DNA from: Acidimicrobiaceae bacterium
Lineage (GTDB): Bacteria; Actinomycetota; Acidimicrobiia; Acidimicrobiales; Palsa-688
Direction: 5' to 3'
Assembly: GCA_009785715.1 (NCBI GenBank)
Contig: WQVT01000050.1
Location: 1-9,670, forward strand
DNA: 9,670 bases
The notes beneath the pieces are model-generated. The model saw only the letters and a program-made list of their open reading frames with translations, did no database searches and was not told the DNA's origin. Shown here piece after piece: positions 1-5,250 of this stretch; within the stretch, counting starts at the first letter, position 1, and each line of letters starts with the position of its first letter. Made by a program: the position numbers and the translations under genes.

Positions 1-644
1 AAGCGCGGGATCGTGAGGGCCTCAGAAGGCTACGGGAGAAGGAGTCTTCTGACGGGTGGACCGCGCTCTCGACTGAGGTGACCCGTGTCCGGCTGGGATT
101 CGAAGACCTTGCCGTGTGGCGGGTGGTTGACCGGATCGTGCCATCACTCGTCGGAGCCATCTGCTCGGCATCCCCGGATGAGGTGTACCTTCCCGCCTAT
201 CAGGCGGGTCACCCCGACCACGACGCGACCTATCTTGCCGGTGTACTGGCTCGGAAGATCCTGGGTGCTGAGCCGGGTCCCATCTGGTGGGTCTATGGGC
301 TCTATGGTTTCGATGACTCGCGGCATTTCCAGTCTGGCTGGTTGCCCCCGGATCTGTATGGGGAAATAGAGGTGCGCGGTGACGGGCCCGAGTTTCTCCG
401 TAGGAAAGGGGAGGCCCTGGGTCGTTACACGAGCCAGATATGGCCCAACTCCGCTCTCGACCGATGGATTCAGAATCCTGCGCCCGAGCGCTTCGCTCCG
501 GTACCGGCCGGTTGGAGCCGGCTCCCCGAGCTCCCCAGTTTCTACGACGAGGAACTTGGTTTCGGTCGCTACGGGGCGTCCGCTGCGACGGTGGTGGAGA
601 CCCTCGGACCGGTGCTCGCCTCGGGGTGGGAAGTGACGGCATGA
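1..644 (+). CDS. PIG-L family deacetylase, C-terminal part (cut by left edge)
   Basis: The frame is open from base 3 and ends at TGA 642-644, so the true start lies upstream. A GTG at 78 exists in frame, but the codons before it read like the family's usual Arg-rich helix, so 78 is probably internal. PIG-L enzymes are Zn-dependent N-deacetylases of amino sugars (GlcNAc-PI, mycothiol and bacillithiol precursors, glycolipids, antibiotics). The second signature is visible: YQAGHPDHDATY, with the HPDH at bases 210-221. The first signature (AHPDDE) would lie outside the window. The C-terminal part carries an acidic and aromatic stretch (PSFYDEELGFGRYG) and shows no membrane segment. The stop overlaps the next start as ATGA, indicating translational coupling to the GNAT gene. 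The family call is firm, but the exact substrate is unknown. Confidence 0.8.
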   Translation, partial: ARDREGLRRLREKESSDGWTALSTEVTRVRLGFEDLAVWRVVDRIVPSLVGAICSASPDEVYLPAYQAGHPDHDATYLAGVLARKILGAEPGPIWWVYGLYGFDDSRHFQSGWLPPDLYGEIEVRGDGPEFLRRKGEALGRYTSQIWPNSALDRWIQNPAPERFAPVPAGWSRLPELPSFYDEELGFGRYGASAATVVETLGPVLASGWEVTA

Positions 645-1636
645 GAGCCGATGTCGTCCACCCCGCAGAGCTGGGCGACGCCGAACGACTTCTCTGGCGA
701 ACGTTCGCCAGCGACTCCTCGCTCAACAGCCCATTTCTGTCCTGGCCCTTCGTCGAGGCGATCGGCAAGGTCCGCGACGACGCTCGCGTGGCGGCGTTTC
801 GTGACGGATCGATGGTCTGCGGATTCTTGGCGTTTCAGCTGACCTCAGACCATGCGGGCCTGCCCATTGGTGCCACGGTTTGCGACGCCCAGGCCGTCGT
901 CGGTCCTACGGACTGGGCATTCGAGCCTCGCGGGCTCATTGATGCCGCCGGATTGAGCAGGTGGAGCTTCGACCATTTGACCTTGCAGCAGGCCGCCTTC
1001 CTTCCCTACCACCACCGTCGGCACCGTTCCCCCGTGGTGGACCTTGCCAAGGGCTACGACGCCTTCGTGGAAGATGTGCGCACCAATTCCAAAGATCTGA
1101 TCGCCCAGGTCGGCCGCCGCCGGCGGAAACTGGAACGCGAAGTCGGTCCGGTGGTGTGCGAATGGCAGAGCAGCAATCCGGAGGGCGACCTGCTGCGCCT
1201 CTCGCAATGGAAGTCCGACCAGTACGCCCGGGAGGGAACCTGGGATCGCTTCGCCGTGCCCTGGATTGCCGAGGCACTGGCGTTGCTGGCGGGGTCGCGT
1301 GACCCCACCTGTACCGGGCTCCTCACGTCCGTACGAGCCGGGGAACACCTGGTCGCGGCCCACTTCGGTCTGCTCGGGACCGATCGCCTCTCCTGGTGGT
1401 TCCCCACCTACAACCCGGAGTTCAGCCGCTACTCGCCCGGACTGATCTTGCTGCTGGATATCGTCGCCGAGGCGGCGAAGCGCGGCGTGGGAATGGTCGA
1501 CCTCGGAAGGGGAGAGCACGACTACAAGCTCAGGGCGACCTCCCGGTTCTACGAGGTGGCTGAGGGCGAGGTGGTCGCCGCCCATGAGCAGGACGCGGAC
1601 CGGATCGAAGGCAAGGTTGCCGGTGCAGGGGGATAA
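641..1636 (+). CDS. GNAT family acyltransferase, CelD/BcsL type
   Basis: The product is a 331-aa cytoplasmic protein. The C-terminal half shows the GNAT fold typical of the CelD/BcsL family: a WKSDQY helix at 190-195, a beta strand GLLTSVRAGEHLVAAHFGL at 226-244, SWWFPTYNPEFSRYSPG at 251-267, a helix LILLLDIVAEA at 268-278, and DLGRGEHDYK at 287-296. The N-terminal half (1-160) matches the family's less conserved domain and has an Arg/Lys-rich stretch near 159-166. Members occur in cell-surface polysaccharide and glycolipid clusters, where they are thought to acylate sugars or amino sugars. The ATG at 641 was chosen because it overlaps the upstream stop by four bases. An in-frame ATG at 440 would overlap the first gene by about 200 bases. 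Its place between two deacetylases suggests re-acylation of a freed amine. That role is inference. Confidence 0.85.
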   Translation: MRADVVHPAELGDAERLLWRTFASDSSLNSPFLSWPFVEAIGKVRDDARVAAFRDGSMVCGFLAFQLTSDHAGLPIGATVCDAQAVVGPTDWAFEPRGLIDAAGLSRWSFDHLTLQQAAFLPYHHRRHRSPVVDLAKGYDAFVEDVRTNSKDLIAQVGRRRRKLEREVGPVVCEWQSSNPEGDLLRLSQWKSDQYAREGTWDRFAVPWIAEALALLAGSRDPTCTGLLTSVRAGEHLVAAHFGLLGTDRLSWWFPTYNPEFSRYSPGLILLLDIVAEAAKRGVGMVDLGRGEHDYKLRATSRFYEVAEGEVVAAHEQDADRIEGKVAGAGG

Positions 1637-1645
1637 ATTCCCCAC

Positions 1646-2479
1646 GTGACCCTTCGAACGTTGATGGCCGTCCACGCTCACCCCGACGACGAGGTGATCT
1701 CGACCGGCGGGATACTCGCCAAGTACTCCGACGAGGGCGTGCGGACCGTGGTCGTCACGTGCACCGACGGCTCCCAGGGGTTCGGACCGGGTGGTGTGCT
1801 GCCCGGCGAGCCTGGTCACGACCTCGACGCGCTGGCGGCGGTTCGCCGGCGAGAGCTGAACGAGTCGTGCTCGCTGCTTGGCGTGTCGCATCTGGAGCTT
1901 CTCGGCTATCGCGACTCAGGCATGATGGGCTGGGCGGGGAACCAGAGCCCCGACGCGTTTTGGAACGCGCCCCTCGACGAGGCGGCAGCGGCGCTTGTCG
2001 CCCTGATCGAGCGCTACGAGCCGCAGGTGGTGGTGACCTATGACGCCGACAGCGGCGGCTACGGTCATCCCGACCATGTCCAGACCCACCGGGTGACGAT
2101 GGCCGCGTTGGAGCGGACCGACCTGCCATCGAAGGTGTACTTCACGGCTCGGAACCGGGCCTCGGCGGAGCGCATGGCCGAGATGCGCGAGCGACTACAC
2201 CTGCCGCCCAGGCGCCGGCCGGCGGGGACCGAGGGGTCGGTTCGCCAGACCCCGGCGGGGATCCCGGAGAGTGCGATCACGACCGTGATCGATGTCAACG
2301 CCGTCGTGGACCGTAAGCGTGCCGCACTCGAGGCGCACGCCAGTCAGCTGTCGGAGACGGTCTGGGTCAAGGTGTCGAAAGAGGATTTCGCCGAGTTGTT
2401 CGGGCAGGAATCCTTCGTGCGTTCGCGGGACCGTAGCGGTGCGGCGGTTCCAGAGGACGATCTCTTCGCCGGCCTGTGA
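1646..2479 (+). CDS. PIG-L family deacetylase, MshB/Mca-like
   Basis: The product is a 277-aa complete protein. AHPDDE at 11-16 and GYGHPDHVQTH at 138-148 are the two family signatures. By analogy with MshB, H12, D15 and H144 would bind the metal (Zn) and D14 would be the general base. RRRELNES at 67-74 and GYRDSGM at 87-93 are also family-typical. MshB deacetylates GlcNAc-inositol in mycothiol synthesis and Mca cleaves mycothiol conjugates. Length and N-terminal half resemble both, but GYRDSGMMGWAGN and the C-terminal HASQL...FVRSRD segment are common in generic actinobacterial PIG-L proteins, so I do not assign mshB or mca. The GTG start is 9 bases after the GNAT stop and is needed to complete the first beta strand. 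AGGGGG at 1627-1632 is a distant, weak ribosome site. There is no signal peptide or membrane segment, so the protein is likely cytoplasmic and in the same operon. Confidence 0.9.
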   Translation: MTLRTLMAVHAHPDDEVISTGGILAKYSDEGVRTVVVTCTDGSQGFGPGGVLPGEPGHDLDALAAVRRRELNESCSLLGVSHLELLGYRDSGMMGWAGNQSPDAFWNAPLDEAAAALVALIERYEPQVVVTYDADSGGYGHPDHVQTHRVTMAALERTDLPSKVYFTARNRASAERMAEMRERLHLPPRRRPAGTEGSVRQTPAGIPESAITTVIDVNAVVDRKRAALEAHASQLSETVWVKVSKEDFAELFGQESFVRSRDRSGAAVPEDDLFAGL

Positions 2480-2486
2480 GCCGGCG
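2467..2486 (+). terminator. GC-rich hairpin spanning the deacetylase stop codon
   Basis: CGCCGGC (2467-2473) and GCCGGCG (2480-2486) form a perfect 7-bp stem with a 6-base loop that contains part of the TGA stop (2477-2479). No T-run follows, so this is not a classical intrinsic terminator. High-GC actinobacteria often use such stems, and it could attenuate or end the operon transcript. Confidence 0.35.
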
Positions 2487-2502
2487 GACGCGACACGACT
2501 GA

Positions 2503-2523
2503 CAGAGGAGTCCTTCGCCTCTG
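2503..2523 (+). terminator. Second hairpin after the deacetylase operon
   Basis: CAGAGG (2503-2508) and CCTCTG (2518-2523) form a perfect 6-bp stem with a 9-base loop, 24 bases after the operon's last stop. There is no T-run. With the hairpin at 2467-2486 it makes a plausible tandem termination or processing region before the small gene at 2558. Confidence 0.3.
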
Positions 2524-2557
2524 GTTCAAGGCGTCCGGGGCATGGTTCTCTTCTCTC

Positions 2558-2770
2558 ATGGATGCCAAGTGGCGTTACATCACGGCGACGGTGACCAACG
2601 GGCGCCTCACCTTCGTCGGGCCACCCCCTCTCCCGGAGCTCAGGCCAGACGCGCCCATGACGGAGATCTGCGCCTCGCTGCTCGAGCAGGGGTGGGAGTA
2701 CCTGGAGTTCCTGTCAACCCCTGATGGCATCGTCTTGCGGCACGACGACGCCGGCGTTCGACGGTCCTGA
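2558..2770 (+). CDS. Small hypothetical protein, possibly DUF4177-like
   Basis: The product is a 70-aa protein whose codons end mostly in G or C, as in the neighbouring real genes, which supports true coding. It starts MDAKWRYITATVTNG and carries a PPPLPELRPDAP loop at 22-33, then a helix and strand (EICASLLEQGWEYLEFL at 37-53). The LLxxGWEYLEF pattern is reminiscent of small DUF4177-type proteins, which share a 'helix, GWE-aromatic, strand' ending, but the match is by eye only. There is no signal peptide or membrane segment. No clear Shine-Dalgarno sequence precedes the ATG. It lies 78 bases after the deacetylase operon and its stop is 18 bases from the end of the convergent membrane-protein gene. 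The function is unknown. Confidence 0.6.
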   Translation: MDAKWRYITATVTNGRLTFVGPPPLPELRPDAPMTEICASLLEQGWEYLEFLSTPDGIVLRHDDAGVRRS

Positions 2771-2788
2771 GCGATCTCCCCTCGGCGT

Positions 2789-2831
2789 TCAGACCTGGCC
2801 CGATACGGGATGCCGTTGAGGCGAGGTCTGA
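2789..2831. terminator. Nested inverted repeat at a convergent gene end
   Basis: TCAGACCT (2789-2796) and AGGTCTGA (2824-2831) form an 8-bp perfect dyad. Its loop contains a second small hairpin, CCCG-ATA-CGGG (2799-2809). The left arm includes the stop codon of the minus-strand membrane protein, just beyond the stop of the plus-strand small gene. This is the right place for a shared bidirectional terminator, but there is no T-run on either strand. Confidence 0.3.
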
Positions 2832-3298
2832 GCGGATTCGACCGAGCCTGACCCATTGGTTCCGGGCGTACGGAAATGAAGGCCCTGCGGCAGGGTGCGG
2901 TCAAAGTGTCTGATGTCTCGCTGAACCCCGCGAAAAGGAACGGGTGGCGGAGTGGGCGTTGGCCGGGGCGTCACGACGTGGAGGGCCAGCTCCGCGGCGG
3001 CGACGATCACCAGAATGATGAACAGCGACACGACGATGACAGGAATCGACGCGACCGGCGTGGAGATTCCACCGCTTGAATGGAAAGAGTGCCTTCCGAA
3101 TTCCCTGATGAGCGGGAGGATGGCGTACCAGATGCCGACCACGGCGAACACCATCACCACGGACAGTACGAAGAGCCGGCGAACAGGCGTCTGCCCCGCG
3201 CGCCGTCGGCGCCGGATGAGCTCGACGATGGGGCTGCCGAGGGCGGACAGGAGAATAAAAAGGCCGCTCAATCCGAGCCCAGGAAGTCCGGCACTCAT
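2789..3298 (-). CDS. Small three-pass membrane protein of unknown function
   Basis: The product is a 169-aa protein I do not recognise. Hydrophobic segments lie at about 5-26, 42-64 and 82-107. An Arg-rich loop (RRRRRAGQTPVRR, 29-41) between the first two is likely cytoplasmic by the positive-inside rule. The C-terminus is a hydrophilic tail that begins with a Pro/Thr-rich hinge (TPRPTPTPPPVP, 110-121). The ATG lies one base after the stop of the glycosyltransferase, so the two are almost certainly co-transcribed and translationally coupled. A natural guess is an accessory subunit of the glycosyltransferase, for example helping polymer translocation. That is inference from position only. No signal peptide, lipobox or enzyme motif is seen. 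Confidence 0.75.
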   Translation of the reverse strand: MSAGLPGLGLSGLFILLSALGSPIVELIRRRRRAGQTPVRRLFVLSVVMVFAVVGIWYAILPLIREFGRHSFHSSGGISTPVASIPVIVVSLFIILVIVAAAELALHVVTPRPTPTPPPVPFRGVQRDIRHFDRTLPQGLHFRTPGTNGSGSVESAQTSPQRHPVSGQV

Positions 3299-3299
3299 G

Positions 3300-4364
3300 T
3301 CAATGCCCCTTCTCGTAGACGTTGAGACGCCGACCGATCACGAGCTCCGCGACGACGGCTCGGAACATGAACCACGAATTCGCCAGGCGCAGGGCGAAGT
3401 ATGCGGGAAGCGATCTGAGCGCCCGTCCACTCTCGCGTCGCCTTCGTGCGCCCGACAACACCGGGATTGCCACGACCGGCAAGTCGATGACATAGGCAAG
3501 CAGGAACCATGGGCTGATGAGCACCGCGAGGAGCGGAAAGACGAACAGGGTGATCGTCGGCGCAACGACCGCATCGAAGAAGGCGATCGCAACCACAGAT
3601 CGGAGATAGCGCTGCGCCAGCAGCCCGCGCCAGTGCAGACGGACGTTCTGCACGAATCCATGGGACCAACGTCGCAGCTGCTTGGCGAGGAAATGCAAGT
3701 TCGCCGGTTCGATCGGGTAGGAGGTCGCTTCCGGGACGAAACGGACGGCCCACCCCCGCTCGTAGAGCGTCCAGGTCAGATCCATATCCTCGGCCATCGT
3801 TCGACCCGACCAGCCGCCGACAGCACATAGCACGTCGGTGCGGTACATCGAGAAACATCCCGACGAGATCAGCGGCTTGCCGTAGTAGTCCTGGACCTGT
3901 TTGTGGAAGGTGAACGAGTACATGTACTCGATGTACCGCCCGCGCTCCCACAAGGTGTGCACGTAGCGGGGCAGGACGAACCCGCAGGCTGCCGCCACCT
4001 CGTCGTTGACGAACACGGAGGCGAGCAACTCGATTGCATTCGGGGCCAGCACCGTGTCTGCGTCAATTGCCATGGTGTAGCGCGTCTGCACCACGCTCAG
4101 CGCGAAGGTCTGCGCACCGGCCTTTGAACCCGTGTTCCGCTCCGGCCGCAGCACCTCCACACCGAGGCGTGCCGCCACGTCGCCCGTGCCGTCAGTCGAA
4201 CAATCATCGACGACGAGGATCCGACGCGGTGGCAACGTCTGGTTCATGAGTGAGGTCACCGTGTCGCGAATCGACTCGGCTTCATTGAACGCCGGGACGA
4301 TCACGGTCAGGTCCGCGACGATATCCCGAACCGACCTTGCCACCTCCGGCGTCTCGAGTGGCAC
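3300..4364 (-). CDS. Processive-type membrane glycosyltransferase family 2
   Basis: The product is a 354-aa inner-membrane protein with a cytoplasmic GT-A catalytic domain and C-terminal membrane helices. Motifs in order are VIVPAFNEAESI at 21-32 (nucleotide-sugar binding), DDCSTDGT at 53-60, DADT at 101-104 (DxD, metal and UDP-sugar), SSGCFSMYR at 167-175 (acceptor region), AEDMDLT at 191-197 (catalytic ED) and QLRRW at 229-233 (QxxRW, typical of processive synthases such as cellulose, hyaluronan, chitin and poly-GlcNAc synthases). Membrane segments lie at about 255-283, 284-302 and 320-342. Unlike cellulose synthase it has no N-terminal helices or PilZ domain, so it is a small NodC/PgaC-like form. 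The start is GTG at 4364-4362. A strong GGAGGG on the minus strand (+ coordinates 4370-4375) sits 5 bases upstream. The sugar and polymer are not deducible. It is coupled to the three-pass membrane protein downstream. Confidence 0.92.
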   Translation of the reverse strand: MPLETPEVARSVRDIVADLTVIVPAFNEAESIRDTVTSLMNQTLPPRRILVVDDCSTDGTGDVAARLGVEVLRPERNTGSKAGAQTFALSVVQTRYTMAIDADTVLAPNAIELLASVFVNDEVAAACGFVLPRYVHTLWERGRYIEYMYSFTFHKQVQDYYGKPLISSGCFSMYRTDVLCAVGGWSGRTMAEDMDLTWTLYERGWAVRFVPEATSYPIEPANLHFLAKQLRRWSHGFVQNVRLHWRGLLAQRYLRSVVAIAFFDAVVAPTITLFVFPLLAVLISPWFLLAYVIDLPVVAIPVLSGARRRRESGRALRSLPAYFALRLANSWFMFRAVVAELVIGRRLNVYEKGH

Positions 4365-4369
4365 GCGAT

Positions 4370-4375
4370 CCCTCC
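4370..4375 (-). promoter_or_regulatory. Ribosome binding site deciding the GTG start of the glycosyltransferase
   Basis: The minus strand reads GGAGGG followed by ATCGC and then GTG. This near-perfect Shine-Dalgarno at 5-base spacing fixes the GTG at 4364 as the start. Confidence 0.75.
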
Positions 4376-4435
4376 ATCTGGGCTACGGGCACGGTCCTTC
4401 CAAAGGCAAGAAAGCCGCACTTCAGGTACGCAAGA

Positions 4436-4462
4436 TGTAACGATCGCAGGGCGCCCGTTACA
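4436..4462. repeat. Inverted repeat TGTAACG-N13-CGTTACA, possible operator
   Basis: Two perfect 7-bp arms (4436-4442 and 4456-4462) have centres 20 bp apart, about two helical turns, so a dimeric regulator could contact one DNA face. It lies 72-98 bases upstream of the GTG of the glycosyltransferase, a usual place for an operator. No regulator gene is adjacent, and the role is inferred. Confidence 0.4.
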
Positions 4463-4477
4463 GCGACGGTGAGCAGA

Positions 4478-4512
4478 ACAGGTTCGCACGCTACCGGACG
4501 GCTCGAACCTGT
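4478..4512. repeat. Inverted repeat ACAGGTTCG-N17-CGAACCTGT
   Basis: The 9-bp perfect arms (4478-4486 and 4504-4512) have a 17-base spacer. As RNA it would be a stable hairpin on either strand. It lies immediately next to the tandem repeat at 4530. It could be an operator, a terminator for readthrough, or part of an insertion-sequence end. There is no T-run. Confidence 0.4.
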
Positions 4513-4529
4513 GCCACCCGCACCTTTCG

Positions 4530-4571
4530 TGGTCACTTCTGGGGCATGGGTGGTCACTTTCGGGACACCAC
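4530..4571. repeat. Two-copy 21-bp direct repeat, possible insertion-sequence end
   Basis: TGGTCACTT occurs at 4530-4538 and again at 4551-4559, each followed by a similar YYGGGRCA core, giving about 14 of 21 identical positions. Short tandem direct repeats of this kind are found at the termini of IS21-like elements. No transposase frame and no second end could be found within the gap, so this would be a solo remnant. It could also be a direct-repeat binding site for a regulator. Confidence 0.3.
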
Positions 4572-4575
4572 GGTT

Positions 4576-4589
4576 GCGAATCAATTCGC
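4576..4589. repeat. Palindrome GCGAATCAATTCGC
   Basis: Perfect 6-bp arms are separated by CA, directly after the tandem repeat. Its size and symmetry fit a small dimeric regulator site, but no target gene is obvious. Confidence 0.25.
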
Positions 4590-4860
4590 GGATACCGCGC
4601 GAGGACTACAACGGCGATCCCCGTGACACCAGCAGAACGCATGATCTGCCCAGGCAGGAGGCGGTTGCGGCCACTCCCGGTCGAACTCGCCTTGACCACG
4701 TTGAGTGAGAACCATCTATCACTGAGCGTCAAGCTCGACGTGAATGGATGGCGGTGCAAGCCCCGTCGTCCAAGGAAGCTTCACCTCTACTTGGCAGAAC
4801 ATTCACTTGATTCTCGGTCGATAGAGGCCCCGTTGGAGCACGTTGTCATGAAGACGGCGG

Positions 4861-4872
4861 CGCAAGCTTGCG
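4861..4872. repeat. Perfect 12-bp palindrome CGCAAGCTTGCG
   Basis: This is an uninterrupted palindrome (4861-4872) in otherwise featureless intergenic DNA. A chance origin cannot be excluded, and no function is claimed. Confidence 0.2.
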
Positions 4873-5099
4873 AAGAATCTGTCCGGGGCCGGTCGCGGAT
4901 CCTGTCCGGGTTGTGTCGGCTGGATTCGCCCCATCTCCCGACAGCTCCCTCACGGCGACCGAGGGCAGACGGTCGGGCACGCGGTCGAGGCGCAGGCTCA
5001 GCGCACGAGACCGGAGTTCTTAAGGGGCCCTAACGGAGCTCGTCAGGGTTGCTGAATGGAGAGCGACTAGATCAGGATCCTAAACCACCGTATCGTCAC

Positions 5100-5146
5100 G
5101 TCGGCGTTATTGCCGACAATTTCCTCCGGGATATCTTTTGATATCC
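5100..5146 (+). promoter_or_regulatory. Putative promoter embedded in two tandem dyads
   Basis: Two perfect hairpin-type dyads sit back to back: GTCGGC-GTTATT-GCCGAC (5100-5117) and GGATATC-TTTT-GATATCC (5129-5146). A possible -35 TTGCCG (5110-5115) lies in the first. A possible -10 TATCTT (5132-5137) lies in the second, with a 16-base spacer. Each hexamer matches four of six sigma-70 consensus bases. The predicted transcript would start near 5144, about 105 bases before the solute-binding protein. Dyads that overlay both hexamers suggest a repressor site. This is by-eye inference. Confidence 0.4.
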
Positions 5147-5148
5147 AA

Positions 5149-5241
5149 ATGAGCACGCTCTCGATGGCAATTTGGTGCTTGCCGATTCCTGCTATTCAGG
5201 TTATCGTCATCGCGGCGAGCCGGGGGGGTTCGGCTTGCTGA
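5149..5241 (+). CDS. Possible 30-aa leader peptide ORF before the solute-binding protein
   Basis: ATG 5149 opens a 30-codon frame reading MSTLSMAIWCLPIPAIQV then IVIAASRGGSAC, mainly hydrophobic, with TGA at 5239-5241. The stop overlaps the AGGGGG ribosome site of the solute-binding protein (5241-5246), so its translation could couple to, or interfere with, the downstream gene. There is no Shine-Dalgarno upstream. If the promoter at 5110-5137 is real, the transcript would begin just before the ATG, giving near-leaderless translation, which is common in actinobacteria. It may be chance, as its composition is less GC-biased at third positions than the genes around it. Confidence 0.25.
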   Translation: MSTLSMAIWCLPIPAIQVIVIAASRGGSAC

Positions 5242-5250
5242 GGGGGCGAC

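Larger units (their letters stand above)
4376..5128. other. Long dyad-rich intergenic gap without a convincing gene
   Basis: About 750 bases, to the edge of the promoter-like element, lie between divergent genes. All frames were considered. The longest plus frame (GTG 4623 to TAA 5031-5033, 136 codons) has mixed third positions, a low-complexity Arg/Gly/Ala C-terminus and no recognisable motif, so it is not called. The stretch holds exact inverted repeats at 4436-4462, 4478-4512, 4576-4589 and 4861-4872 and a tandem 21-bp repeat at 4530-4571, listed separately. Between about 4600 and 5090 nothing further can be supported. It looks like a regulatory region plus a decayed insertion site. Confidence 0.6.

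Noticed and set aside
440..640. In-frame upstream start (ATG 440) for the GNAT protein, adding 67 residues.
   Set aside because: It would overlap the PIG-L gene by about 200 bases, and the added residues are Arg/Ser-rich shadow sequence. ATG 641 overlaps the stop as ATGA and begins a normal domain.
845..1891. Long open frame on the minus strand (348 codons) opposite the GNAT and deacetylase genes.
   Set aside because: It is the antisense shadow of two firmly identified genes. It is low-complexity (Gly, Arg, Val, His rich) with no family motif.
2952..3830. Plus-strand frame of 292 codons across the glycosyltransferase and membrane protein.
   Set aside because: Its translation is Arg/Asp/His-rich shadow sequence. 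The minus-strand genes have clear motifs and membrane segments.
4495..4570. GGTTCGAGCC on the minus strand, resembling a tRNA T-loop.
   Set aside because: The flanks do not form a 5-bp T-stem, and no acceptor stem or anticodon arm could be built at the right distances.
4623..5033. Plus-strand 136-codon frame in the long gap.
   Set aside because: Mixed codon third positions, no ribosome site, no motif, and an Arg/Gly/Ala-rich C-terminus. Probably chance.
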